Origin: Amyloporia xantha
Taxonomy: Eukaryota; Basidiomycota; Agaricomycetes; Polyporales; Adustoporiaceae
Direction: 5' to 3'
NCBI GenBank assembly: GCA_036971615.1
Contig: JAYKKR010000012.1
Location: forward strand, 806,001-870,000
DNA length: 64,000 nucleotides
Each line of letters begins with the position of its first letter. Position 1 is the first letter of the stretch. The notes beneath the pieces are model-generated. The model was not told where the DNA came from. It saw only the letters and a program-made list of their open reading frames with translations, and ran no database searches. Shown here piece by piece: positions 41,222-52,806 of this stretch. A program made the position numbers and the translations under genes.

Positions 41222-41753
41222 TACAGCCATTTGCAGAATATATGACATGTGATCAAAATCTTTGTTTTTATACATTATACAGTATATCAATCTTAGCACA
41301 GTCATTACATGTTGGGCTTTTCTGAAATGAACTTGCATTGCAAATCCAGAGGCGATGGCCAGTTCATAATTCAAAATGATGAACCTGAACATTTAAAAAT
41401 AGTCATCATATAAATTCAATATGTCTAGGTTGTTTTGATTTTGGGTCTCCCTAAAAGCCAAATAAAACTGGCATTTCCATCACTATGAGTAGTATGGAAA
41501 ATGTATTCTCGGGAATGAGCCCAGCAAGACCCAAGAATTAAGAAAATCTAGACATATTCAAGTTATATGATGACTATTTTTACATGTTCATGTTCATCAT
41601 TCTGAATTATGAACTGGCCATCCCCTCTGGATTTGCAATGCAAGTTCATTTCAGAAAAACCCAACATATAATGACTGTGCTAAGATTAATATACTGTATA
41701 ATGTATAAAAACAAAGATTTTGATCATATGTCATATATTCTGCAAATGGCTGT
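41222..41753. repeat. Long inverted repeat, 226-bp arms and 80-bp loop
   Basis: The arms 41222-41447 and 41528-41753 are near-identical reverse complements. Both begin outward with TACAGCCATTTGCAGAATAT and end inward at GGGTC/GACCC. Transcribed, it would fold into a hairpin of about 226 bp. Both arms happen to hold an open frame coding similar peptides, which I take as a by-product of the symmetry. It could be a MITE-like or foldback element. Confidence 0.85.
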
Positions 41754-41920
41754 AAGCACACAAAATAAGATATTATAAGAACACAAAATGTCAACCAAGG
41801 AGATAATACATAAGGCAACCAAAGTCAACAAATATTATATGAGCTAAGTGACATGAAGACAATTGTCACCAAGAAAAGATGAGCTATGGATCATTCAGAT
41901 AATCACAAATCAATTAATAT

Positions 41921-44900
41921 CTACAACAGGGAGGAATAACATTTATTCCAGCACTCTCCATGAACAAATCTGCTGAGATCCAATGTAATTGTGAAGGGAA
42001 CTCCACAAATGCTTTGACATTCTGGCCACAGCAGTCCTGCACGGAAATGGAAAGGAATCCAGAATACAAGCTCATTGTTTGGCCCTCTGATCCAACCATC
42101 AGCATCCATATATATGCCAGACTGTGAGTTGCCAGATGGGGCAAAAGCATGCCAAAGGGGATTGTTGAATTCAGAAAAATATGATGAGGGGGCAGAGTGA
42201 ACACTGGAAATAACACTGGAAATTGGATTGTTCCAGATTATTGCATTTTTGTCATCAGATCCAGAAATGATTTGCTTTCCATCTGGAGAGAAGGTAACAG
42301 AATTGACAGCCCCTGTGTGTCCTTTCAATGGCTGAGACACTAGCCCACCTGTTTGTGCATCCCAAATGCAAACTGTTTTATCATCAGACCCAGAGACAAT
42401 ATGCTTCCCATTTGATGAAAATGCAACAGAATAGACAGCCCCTGTGTGTCCTTCTAATGGCTGAGACACTGGCTGGCCTGTTTGTGCATCCCATATGCGG
42501 ATTGTGTTGTCCCTAGACCCAGAAACAATGTAGCTCCCATCTGGTGAAAATGCAACAGAATAGACAGCCCCTGTGTGTCCTTCAAATGGCTGCGACACTG
42601 GCCAGCCTGTTTGTGCATCCCAAATGCAAACTGTGTTATCATCAGACCCAGAGACAATATGCTTCCCATTTGATGAAAATGCAACAGAATAGACAGCCCC
42701 TCTGTGTCCTTCTAATGGCTGAGACAATGGCTGGCCTGTTTGTGCATCCCATATGCAGATTGTGTTGTCCCTAGACCCAGAAGCAATGTGATTCCCATCT
42801 GGTGAAAATGCAACAGAATGGACAGTCCCTCTGTGTCCTTCTAATGGCTGAGATACTAGCTTGCCTGTCTGTGCATCCCATATGCGAATTGTCTTGTCTC
42901 TGGACCCAGAAGCAATGTGATTCCCATCTGGTGAGAATGCAACAGAATTGACAGCTGCTGTGTGCCCTTCCAATGGCTCAGACACTTGCTTGCCTGTCTG
43001 TGCATCCCATATGCAAATTGTGCTGTCAAAAGACCCTGAAGCAATGTGATTCCCATCTGGTGAAAATGCAACAGAATTGACAGCCTCTTTGTGTCCTTCA
43101 AATGGCTGAGACACTAGCCTGCCTGTCTGTGCATCCCATACGCATACTGTGTTGTCCAAAGACCCAGAGACAATGTGCTTCCCATCTGGTAAGAATGCAA
43201 CAGAATTGACAGCCCCTGTGTGCCCTTCCAATGGCTGAGACACTTGCTTGCCTGTCTGTGCATCCCATATGCAAATTGTGCTGTCCAAAGACCCTGAGAC
43301 AATGTGCTTTCCATCTGGTGAAAATGCAACAGAATTGACAGCCCCTGTGTGTCCTTCCAATGGCTGAGACACTAGCCTGCCTGTCTGTGCATCCCAAATG
43401 CAAACTGTGTTATCATCAGACCCAGAGACAATATGCTTCCCATTTGATGAAAATGCAACAGAATAGACAGCCCCTCTGTGTCCTTCTAATGGCTGAGACA
43501 ATGGCTGGCCTGTTTGTGCATCCCATATGCAGATTGTGTTGTCCCTAGACCCAGAAGCAATGTGATTCCCATCTGGTGAAAATGCAACAGAATAGACAGC
43601 CCCTCTGTGTCCTTCAAATGGCTGCGACACTGGCCAGCCTGTTTGTGCATCCCATATGCGAATTGTGTTGTCCCTAGACCCAGAAACAATGTAGCTCCCA
43701 TCTGGTGCAAAAGCAACAGAATTGACAGCTGCTGTGTGCCCTTCCAATGGCTGAGACATTGGCTGGCCTGTTTGTGCATCCCATATGCGAATTGTGCTGT
43801 CCAAAGACCCAGAGACAATGTGCTTTCCATCTGGTGAAAATGCAATAGAATAGACAGCCCCTGTATGCCCTTCCAATGGCTGAGACACTTGTTTGCCTGT
43901 TTGTGCATCCCATACACAGATTGTCTTGTCCCCAGACCCAGAAACAATGTGCCTTCCATCTAGTGAGAATGCAATTGAGGACACACCCCTTGTGTGTGCA
44001 TGAACCCTCCAAATAGGAAATACAGGTTTATTTACTTGGCCTGAGTGCATATATTTGAATGTATGAGGGAAATGTGGATGAAAGTGATGTCCAATTGGGG
44101 AGTCTGAAGAGATCCATGGCAAGGCAGAGATATAGATATGAGGGGCACTGAGCTGGAGTGGTTCTTGATATACTGTTATGAATTCTGCACAATGTTTTGC
44201 CAACAATTGCAAATCAGATAATAGTGGTACACTGGGTACACTCTATTCATCAAGTGTTAGCATGTAGAAGACAAGACATGACTGAAATATTATGACTCAC
44301 ATCATAAATTCTTTGCAATGTATTAGATACATTAGCCATCTTGTCAAGGACACTCATGACCTCCAGCCAATACAGAAATTTGTTGGACAGCAGTTCTTCC
44401 ACTTTGTGGAAATCTTCAGAAGATTGATTTGACAATAGGAAATGATCTATCCAGTATTGGCAAGCATATGCCAAATGTCCAGCTATTTTAGGGGATTCTT
44501 TCTGGTTCCTATTGCTGTAGTGAGAGTTTTTGATTTGGGCAACATTGAAAAGTAACTGTGAAGTCATGATCTGCATGCATTTTCTGGCAAGATCATGCTG
44601 AATGAATACTGGATCAACAGCCCATAAACAATTTCCTGAGTACTTTGCATCCAGAAGATAGTCAGGGAAAGATGCATGATATAGCAAGATAGGTTGGAAA
44701 TTGTTTGGTGGAACATGAATAACAGGACGAAGATCTTCCAGTGCTTCAGTAACATCAGTTTCTTGCATATCCAGCAGTTGTGCAATAGTCTGCAATGATA
44801 GAGGTTGAAAAACACAGACAATGCAATTGAGCAATTGTTTTATGTTCTTGATCTCGATCTTCTCATTTTGAAAGGCAGAATCCAGAATAAGACTATAAAT

Positions 44901-47202
44901 CTCATTGATTGAATGAATTTTGCCTTGTGAAGTGGTTGCAGCTAGATCTTGAAGCCTTTGTTTAGAATGGCCCTCTGCTTGTGCTATATATTTGCATAGT
45001 GTAGATGCACAGATGAATAGGCTGCCAGTATGTTTAGCCAGAGTGATGACTTCTTGTGGAGGCCAACTACCACCATATGATGCCCTGAGCTTGGGAATCT
45101 TGCCCAGTTCAGTAGACATATAGTGTCTGATATCATCCTGGATGCTTTGGCTGTTGATATCATGAAGCCGCAAGATGTAAGGTGAATATGGTGCTGCTAC
45201 AAAGGCCCCTTGAATTGTAGATTCAGGTCTGCTGGATATGAAAAACTTGATGGGAAGAGCTGATATATGGGTGAGGATGAGTTGTAGGAAGTTTCTTGTG
45301 GCATCAGGATTTGCACATTCATCAAGAGCATCCACAATAACAACCATAGGAAGTGGTGGAAGCCTTGTGCGCAAAGCTTTTAGTGGTCTAGCAAGCAAAA
45401 GCCTAAATTGATCATCGAGTGGCAGATTGATCACAGATGGATCAGCTTCAATTGCTTGCATCAGTGGTGTTGCTAAGCCTGGGATAGTGTGGGCCAATCT
45501 ATACACCAAAGATGGCAAAATCCTTTGTATGTCTTTCTGATCCTCTTTTGCTCGTGAACAGAAGAAACTACCCCCAAGTAGTTTCTTATCCAGCAGCATT
45601 TGAGCCAATGTCTCTGAAATTGTGGTTTTCCCTGCACCAGCCATTCCATTAAGCCAAAAGACTTGTTGTCCTTTGGGATCAAGAGCCCATGCATGAAGTT
45701 GATCCAGCAACACCACTCTGGTCTTGGCCATACATCTTGGACGGTTCCCATGATTGGCCTCTGATTCATGGATAGGCTTGAGACTTTGAAGCGAGGCTAG
45801 AAGCCATATGAAATAAATGACACTTCTAGAAGACCTCCCCAACTCACCATGATTAGAACTTTCTATAGACACCTTGTTTGTCTCCATGAAAAGCTCATGT
45901 GTTGCTAGTCCTATTTCCATCTACTACATGTCAGCTACACTGGTAGTCTCCAGTAGCTGAAGTAATCATACCACAAAGGTCTGTAATGCATTGTCAATTC
46001 CACGGAAGTCTCGTACAATATCCTGCACATCACTAGGTGCAGTCCATGCACGCTTGGCTAGTGAGCGCTTCATCTTCATATCAATATCTTCTATTTTGTC
46101 CTTGATGTTTCTGTTTCATAGCCAACATTTAATTCACTATCATTAATAAGAATTGCAGACTACATACTCTGACAGCCTATCCAAAGCTACCTTGAGTCTG
46201 GGAGAAAGCTCTTCATATGGGTATTCCAGAACTGAATTTAATGATACAAGGTTGTTCAAAAGCTGAAAAAAATTTGCATTGGCATCCTTTCTTGTCTATT
46301 GAATGACAGTCAATAAGCTGAACTAGAAGATTAAATGAGCTCATACTCACCATAAGCCGCTTGACAATAACTAGTGCAGCACTGGATGCTAGTTTCAAGG
46401 GTGGCAAAGCATCCGAGAATTTCTCCACGACTTCAAGACTGGATGCAAGGGAATCCCATGCTATACCATGCTCTGGGGATGCAGGGTTAAGAAGTGATTT
46501 GAATGGATCATCAGCCAGAGCCAGGGAAGAATCGCCCTGATCGGCCTGAGCACCAAGCGTTGAAGTAGGCTGTGAGGCCGCGTGCGCGATGGTCCGCTGA
46601 TCGGTGGGGGGAGATGTACCGCTGTGAGTAGGTCCTAGCAAGGCTGACGAGGAACCCGGTGCCGCCGATCGCACCTCCGACATATCAGATGGAGATTCAC
46701 TCTGATCAGGATGATTGCGGAGAGTAGATTTGCGTCCCGAAGCATCAGGCTCGGGAGTTGCTCGATAAGATGATGTGGATGTACCGCTGTCCTTGGGTCC
46801 TGGCAAGAGCGATAAAAGCGCAGCCGGTCGCGGCTCCTCGGGAATCCCGGGAGTGGATTCACTCTCGTCAGGTTGGAGAATAGATGCAAGCCCTGAGGTA
46901 CTGGGCTCGAGCATCGCTCGAGCGGATGATGCGGTTGCGTCGCCACTCGCAGGCTGCAACGTAGGCGACGAACGCCCACGGCGTGGATGGAGAAGCTTAT
47001 CCATAACGCGGCTGACCAACTTGGCCTTCGTGTGAATGGGCCCCTGATCTATCCCTGGCTGAGGAACGGATCCTGCTGTAGCTGCCGCAGGGGCGCCCTC
47101 CGCAGACGTGCTGGAAGGTGGCAGAGACCGACCGCCTTTGAAGAAATGAAGCTTGTTTCCGAGACGGCTAAGATGGTCTGGCTTATCCTTCTGTGCTGAC
47201 AT
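41921..47202 (-). CDS. NACHT-WD40 STAND (NLR-like) protein
   Basis: Six exons close in phase (47202-46351, 46295-46168, 46110-45975, 45920-45848, 45796-44301, 44242-41921), giving 1668 aa. Residues 1-270 are a disordered Ser/Pro-rich arm. About 270-400 form a helical N-terminal effector-side region ending in [17 protein letters not shown]. The NACHT domain has Walker [25 protein letters not shown], and Walker [12 protein letters not shown] with ISSRPES downstream. A helical winged region and [11 protein letters not shown] lead into 14 WD40 repeats of 43 aa, then a C-terminal cap ([20 protein letters not shown]). Such proteins oligomerise on ligand sensing; HET-E and HNWD relatives act in fungal non-self recognition and cell death. 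No known effector domain is visible here. The ligand is unknown. Confidence 0.93.
42225..43996 (-). repeat. WD40 repeat array, 129-bp period, 14 units
   Basis: Thirteen full units and a shorter fourteenth share the framework H-x3-V-x-S-x-AF-x3-G-x2-I-x-SGS-x-D-x-T-x3-WDAQTG. Differences cluster at a few positions: after the first His, around the G-(K/N/S) turn, the residue after SGS, the R/C before I-W-D, and the two or three residues after DAQTG. Near-identity with local hypervariation indicates recent shuffling between units. Confidence 0.9.
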
Positions 47203-47529
47203 GATACGAGATTTCGAGATTTCGAGTTGTAAAATGCTGAAAGTTGTTGACTTGGTGAGTCTCTGCAGAGATGAGTCGCAAAGCAAAACGCGCTAGGGAA
47301 CGCGTGTCCCGAGCATTGCACTCAGCTTGGCTTTGTTTACTCCTTCGCGCCAAATTACAGTTAGCGTCCAAGGCCGAGTCGATATAGAGCCCTCAACATC
47401 AGCAAGGGCAGAGCATCCGTCGATAGATATGCAGGTCGGGAGGTGCGGGAGGCGAACCGAGGCGACAGCTGGCTATGCAGAGTCAGCCTTGGAGGCCACT
47501 ACTCATCGGCAGAGGCTGCAGTGGCTGTC

Positions 47530-48480
47530 GTGCCCGATGTGATCTCCCCGCATGCGATGTGCTTGACCGAAGCATTCTCCTCTCCATGCTCCCCTCGCCT
47601 TGCGTGCACTCTGCTCTGCCCTGCCCCCTTCCGCTTCTCCCCGCCCCTTCTTCTGCCTGTTCTCCGCTGCATCACCGCTTCCGCCTCCTGCCGCCTCATG
47701 ACAGCCCTGCCGATCTGTCTCTTTCAACCCTCGCGCATAGACGACCGCTGCCCAGCACACCATCTGTGTAAGGGAATCCGCCCCGCCCCGCGCTGGCCAC
47801 GCAGTGACAAGCACCGCTTCGCGCACTACACTCCTCCTCTGGGTATCTTATCCGTCTTTGTGCGTCTCCAAATATTTCATCCCTCGTCCACCTCAGTGCT
47901 GAGTGCTGACCTCCCACACCGCCCGCAGTTTGTCTCCTTCCTAATCTTCCTCTTTTGGACCTACAACCTCTTCCAATACCTCCGCAAATCTGCAGGCCGC
48001 GGTGCATACAAGCGTCTTGACCGTACTTCTTTCTCGTCTCCGTCTCCCGCCCCCTTTGCTTACTATCTATCCTTTCGTCCTCCCCGCCGCCGTTAACCAC
48101 TCCCCTCCTTGCACAGTGGTCCCATCTTGGTTTCGTCCCTCTCTTCTTCGTCTACAGCGTCCCGCCCACTACGATCAAGTATAGCGAGGGTGCATCCCTC
48201 CTCCTTCCCCCCTTTCCGCACTCTTTGTCTATACTCCTCCCGCCCGCCTATTATCTCTTATGCACTACGACGCCACAGGGGTGTCGCTGTCACACCCCCG
48301 TCCGAGATGCCCAGTACGTCCCGTCGTCCCCCACGCGCATACTTGCAACATGTCGTCTCCATTTATGACCAGTCCTCCGCTCGTCGCTCATTCGATCGCC
48401 CTTTACGCACAGTCATGCCGCGCGTCCCACTCAACTTTGCCTTCAGCTTTGCATGAGCACCCGCAAGCAGCGGCTTGAGC
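47530..48480 (+). pseudogene. Decayed duplicate of the 7-span membrane protein gene (5' part)
   Basis: The segment parallels 52516-53540 in order: GCCCGATGTGATCTC, the Cys/Pro-rich leader, AGGGAATCC, GCTGGCCACGC, then first-exon sequence (CTCCTCTGGG), exon 2 (TTCCTAATCTTCCTCTTTTGG), exon 3 (GTCTACAGCGT, ATCAAGTATAG), exon 4 (GTCCGAGATGC) and part of exon 5 (CTCAACTTTGCCTTCAGCTT). The start ATG is lost (GTGACAAGCACC against ATGAGCACC), the TATA box is mutated (CTGTGTAAGG against CTATATAAGG), exon 5 has an internal deletion, and a stop follows at TTTGCATGA. Only the first part of the gene was duplicated. Confidence 0.85.
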
Positions 48481-49244
48481 GTACAAAGTCAAATGTCTGC
48501 CTCGACTCGCGTCGTCCGTGTGCTGTAAGTATGACAGACGTCTGATTCGCGGAGTGTCCTCAGTACCGAGAGTACCTTCAGACCGAGAATAATTCTAGAC
48601 GGTAAGTTTCCCTGCATTTGCATTTGCCGCAATTTCGTCTCTGACAACTTCAAGTGAACCGCAGAATTGTGGCGAGAAGAGCCTGTAGCAGATTTACGTA
48701 TGATATCATAGCTGGTACAGTACGTGGTTCACATTCTTGCGTACACATTTTGTGGGATCTTAGATCCTTCGCTCATATTACAGGGTAAGAGCTAGAGCGG
48801 CGCATCGCCCCGCAGGTGAGTCTGCGAACATGGCGTCGCATCAGCAGTATCGTCTAGCCCTCAGGCGGCCGCTTCATTCTCTCGGAACGTAAATGATCAT
48901 GCCGACAGCAGCATGAATGTGGACGCGTTCTGGATGTACCGTGATCGACGTGAGTGCAGTGCACAGAATTTCGAGTTTGATGTATTTCTAAAGCCCAAGT
49001 TATATTGAATGTTTGTTTAAAAATACTGAATGGGATCGCCGACAGCGGGTCTCGCAAGCTAGAGGGGCGACAGCGCGATTTGGTGCACCGTGCTAGCACT
49101 TCGTCTCTAGTTTCGCGATCCCATTGCAAGCACGCGACAATTTGTAAGTCAGGCTTCGACATTCAATGTTCAACCCGAGGTGCACGCATACCACATACTT
49201 TTCGCATTGCGCGTACCTACATACGGTTCCGGTGGCGCATCCTC

Positions 49245-49354
49245 GCTTTTCGCGTTGCACATGTTGTTTTTCGCGTTGCGCATGTTTGTTTTTCGCGTTG
49301 CGCATGTTTGTTTTTCGCGTTGCGCGTGTTTGTTTTTCGCGTTGCGTATGTTTG
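49245..49354. repeat. 22-bp tandem repeat, about five copies
   Basis: The unit TTTTTCGCGTTGCGCATGTT plus TG repeats from about 49245 to 49354, with small differences (TTGCAC, TTGCGC, GCGTG, GTATG). The sequence just upstream (TTTTCGCATTGCGCGTAC, about 49200) looks like an older decayed unit. Confidence 0.85.
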
Positions 49355-50256
49355 GACTCAGTGGCGCTGGGTCTGGGTAGGGATTAGTGAACTATACTTT
49401 TACTATACTCCAGCCATAGCGCCTTGAGCTACTGTCGAGCAAGATGAAATTTAGAATATTACTCAAAGTACAATAAAGCGTCTTTTGGTAGCACCCCTCA
49501 GGCTTGGATTCCGCTTGAAATCCGCTTGAATCGATGAATACGATCACAAATTTAAAACGACAGCTCGATATCAACAATCGCGTGCTCCGTAGTTTAAAAT
49601 AAAACGTGCATGTATTAAATGGCAGACAAGTGAGTAAAGATACACTATGTAAGGGGACATACAGTTTATTTTGTTTGCTTCGGTCGGCCGTCTGCACCTC
49701 CATACGATTCTGATGGGTGGCAGGAATCCATCCGGACAATCATGCAGAGTCATACGTACTCAATTGGCTGTAAAGCGTTGCTAGATCTTGCAGTCTGAAA
49801 GTAGAGGAGTCCGCGCTCCTGTTCTTTCTCGCAACGAGAACGACCTGTGACTCCCCTGCTATGTCAGAGATGGAAACCGTCGGCGTGCGTGTTGAGTCTA
49901 CCCTTTCGCGAATCGCTTTCGGTAGGTAACTGTGGAATATAGCACCAGTTAATGAACGCGACAGTCCCGAGACCCCGTCAGCGTCGTCGCTCAAGAGCTA
50001 GCAAGTTAAGCGGAGGTATTGATGCAACAAAGTTAGTACCGCAGGAGCGAGAGCGACGCTAAAGGGCACCGCAGTGTTTGACCTGCGTCAACTTCCACTG
50101 TAGTCAGTCTGAGCTTCCCTCGCATCTGCAGGTTTCCCGACATAGGCTATCACAGGACCCATACTGATCACTCAGTATTGAGCCGAGCGCAAACACGGAA
50201 TGCATAGCGGAGAAATCGATTAAAGTTGCAGCTTCATACAACGCTCGGTCTTCTCG

Positions 50257-50640
50257 TCAGTGATCTGCATCCACTGCGCAAATTGTTCCAGTCACCGGCG
50301 CAGATACAGCCCCAGTCTGCAGGGGGGAGAGAAGAGGAACCGGGCTTTCGGTGAAGGAATAAGAGGTCCCGCTCGTCGACGAGGAGGTAGCGCAATCAGG
50401 GCAAAAGCGAGGTCCCGGCCAGCAGATTCGCCTGAGACGAGGACGTCCGACGGCCTGGAAATGTGGGCGTTGGCGAGATAGCCGTAGCCAGCTGCCACGT
50501 CGACGCGGGCGGTGGGGAACACGCCTTTGGGAGGCAGGAGGGTAGGGCGTGCCTCGTGCGAGACAGTACTCGATCTGGCACACGCGCGAGTAGCTCCCGA
50601 GCTTTCGGCGTGTTTGAGCCTCTTGTCGCACATGCAACCG
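50257..50640 (-). pseudogene. Alpha/beta-hydrolase (esterase/lipase-like) remnant
   Basis: One frame encodes QIEYCLARGTPYPPAS, resembling the YRL-x-P-x-x-PFPA segment of hormone-sensitive-lipase-type esterases. A second frame continues FPTARVDVAAGYGYLANAHI and then SRPSDVLVSGESAG, the nucleophile elbow (G-E-S-A-G). The two parts are in different frames and no oxyanion motif was found, so this is a decayed gene fragment. Strong GC content makes chance frames common, but the motif order is right. Confidence 0.4.
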
Positions 50641-50699
50641 TCCTCAGGCTCCCACTCCAGCGTCGCGGAGCGTAGGACTCCCCTGCCATCAGAAAGTCG

Positions 50700-50990
50700 T
50701 ATATGTACACGACCTTCCTGCGCCTGCAAGCTGACCGGCTCGTTCGTCCGCGCCCTAGTGTCCGTGCCAGCATCGAGCAACGCGCACGGGTACTAACATC
50801 ACCATTCGCGGCTGCGATGGCTGCGATGGCTGCTACGTCACCCACGCTCAGCTCCGGGATGGGGTCTACCCATACCACGTCTCGTCCTGCCTCTGTCGAC
50901 AACTGCGACGGCGGAGGAGCGGATTCGTCGCCAGATGCGCGTGGAGAGGGGCGGAGAACGGGCACGGCGTCGGTTGTCATGTACCCAGCC
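50700..50990 (-). pseudogene. Possible PLP-dependent Cys/Met-metabolism enzyme remnant
   Basis: A frame encodes GRDVVWVDPIPELSVGDVAA and then IAAIAAANG, similar in layout to the W-x-E-x-P-x-N-P...D-I-x-x-I-A segment of cystathionine-lyase-type enzymes. The expected ETPSNP box is not conserved and no lysine motif follows. This could be chance in GC-rich sequence. Confidence 0.15.
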
Positions 50991-52798
50991 AGAGGCGGCG
51001 TAAATACCTGAGATCAGACGCGGTGCACGAGGAGCGCCATGGGGATGGAGGTGGTCTGATGCCGCATCAGACAGGCGAAAGCGGGGGCCATCCGGACCCG
51101 GCGTCCTGACCCTGTCGCAGCACCAGAGGCCGACCCGGAGTGGATGGGCCGGCAGCGGGACAGGGCAGGTGCGACGGCGGTGGAGACACAAGAGCATCGC
51201 CACGTCCCAGACGCGGGCGTGCCGACTCGCCCTATCCCGACGAGAGGAGGGCAGACAACCCTCTGGCAGGAGACAGCGCGCGGGTACGCTCGGTGAGATT
51301 CCAGCGTGGGGCTTGCCCGTAATACAGAGGTACGGGAGGAACCACGGACCGACCCAGGAATTTCTCTGCAGCACAACGCACGCGAGGGGAAGGGGAAACC
51401 ATGGGGCCTGAGCTGCGAGTGCGAGGGAGGGATCCCTTGAGTTGTGTATCCCTGGCAAATGAACGCAAAGAATGCGCTGTAGGGACGTAGGCTGGGGCTT
51501 AAGACGAGACGGACGACCGACTACATTTCCCGCTCTTATGGTTGGGGTGCTCGAATGCGCGGGCGTAGCGGGGCTCGGTGTGCTGTACGGGACCGGACTC
51601 AGGTCAGATTTAGGGCAGAGTTGTGAAGGTCAGTCATCTTTGTGTCTTGATCGCTGGGGCCCTGTACCCGCCGCTCGCCGCTCGCCGCCCGCAGACCGTC
51701 GCTCGAGGCCCGATGGCTGCTGGGTGCACACAAGAGGGGGCGGAGGTCGATCTCGCCCCCCGCCTTCCCCCGCCACAGCAGCTGCAAGCCTCAGGGTGAG
51801 GACGTGGATGATAACGAGTAGATCCGAGTGCCGGGCCTGGAGGCGGTTGGACGTGTTCGCGTTCATTTCGTGTTCGTCTTTGTGTTCGTGGCAGGTGAAT
51901 GGGTACCGAGATCAGGGCCCGCGGGTGCAGAAGGGGGAAAGACGGCGGTGGCCCTTGGTGGCCGGGATGGCCGGGATAGCGTGGGTGTGCATGAGTATAT
52001 GGGGATGCAGATAAACGCACAGACAGGGACGGGGTGCGCTGTGGTTACGTATCTGCTGTGAGGTGTAGATGGAGGTCTGGGTGAGAATGAGTAGGAAGGG
52101 GAGACTGGGTGTGTGGGTGGATGGAAGAAAAGGGAGGTCAGGCAATAGAGCCTGCTATGAATATGCCCAAGTACGATAGATACGGACGTACGTGTACACT
52201 GCAGGGTTCTGCACTGGCGAAGTGCCGGCCGTCGTCGGCAGACGAGAGGCCTGAGGTGTCGTACATGCGAAAGGAGGCGAATGCAGATAGGGTGAAAGGC
52301 GTTATGGTGCTAGAGGGCGTATCGACGCAAGACGTATGGCGTTACGATGGGTAAGCGGCGAACGAATTAGGACATTGTCAGGTCTGATAGGAAGAGTCGC
52401 GTAGATGCCTTGGGGCAGCTGCGCGGAGTGACATGGTGAGAGCACTGGCATCCGTTGATAGACACCGAGACGGGGAGGCGGCAACTGGCAGTAAGCCAGT
52501 CGTTGATCGCAGCAGGCTATGGACGGTTGTCGCGCCCGATGTGATCTCTCGGAGGTAGCAGTGGGCGCCTATGGTGGGATTGTGCCCTGGGGATGTGTGC
52601 CTGACCGAAGCAACTCGATCCTCCCTCCCTCGCTTTCCTCGCCCTGCCATTCCCCTGCTCTGCCATCCCCCGCTCTGCCCCGCCCTGCCCCTGCTCGTGC
52701 CTGTCCTCTCCCGCGTCATCGTTCCCGCTTCCGGGCGTCTCCCCTGCTCCCGTGCTCCTTCTCTATCTCCCGTGAACCTACAGCCGACCGCCGCCATC

Positions 52799-52806
52799 TA
52801 TATAAG
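52799..52806 (+). promoter_or_regulatory. TATA box of the 7-span membrane protein gene
   Basis: TATATAAG lies about 80 bp upstream of the ATG at 52882, a workable distance for a short 5' UTR. The decayed duplicate has TGTGTAAG at the matching place (47764-47774). Confidence 0.6.

Larger units (their letters stand above)
39525..41920. other. AT-rich spacer with mobile-element remains
   Basis: No gene. It contains a solo copia LTR (40226-40528) and a long inverted repeat (41222-41753), plus a diverged partial copy of the repeat arm at about 39975-40055. Confidence 0.6.
48481..52515. other. Interval between pseudogene and parent gene
   Basis: No intact gene recognised. It contains a 22-bp tandem repeat (49245-49354), esterase-like and PLP-enzyme-like remnants on the minus strand (50260-50990), and short unrecognised frames such as minus 49740-49994. 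Confidence 0.45.

Noticed and set aside
41147..41778. Two open frames encoding almost the same peptide on opposite strands
   Set aside because: They are the mirror images in the inverted-repeat arms; no codon-level evidence of selection and no start context or domain.
42328..43959. Many open frames on both strands across the WD array
   Set aside because: They arise because the repeated unit lacks stops in other frames; all are shadows of the WD40 coding frame.
42225..43996. Regular 129-bp repeats that could be mistaken for a CRISPR or satellite array
   Set aside because: The repeats are in frame and encode canonical WD40 units continuous with NACHT; spacing and content are protein-driven.
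50257..51468. Several minus-strand frames over 100 codons
   Set aside because: GC-rich sequence with overlapping frames on both strands; only two short motif-bearing pieces are kept as possible remnants, the rest has no support.
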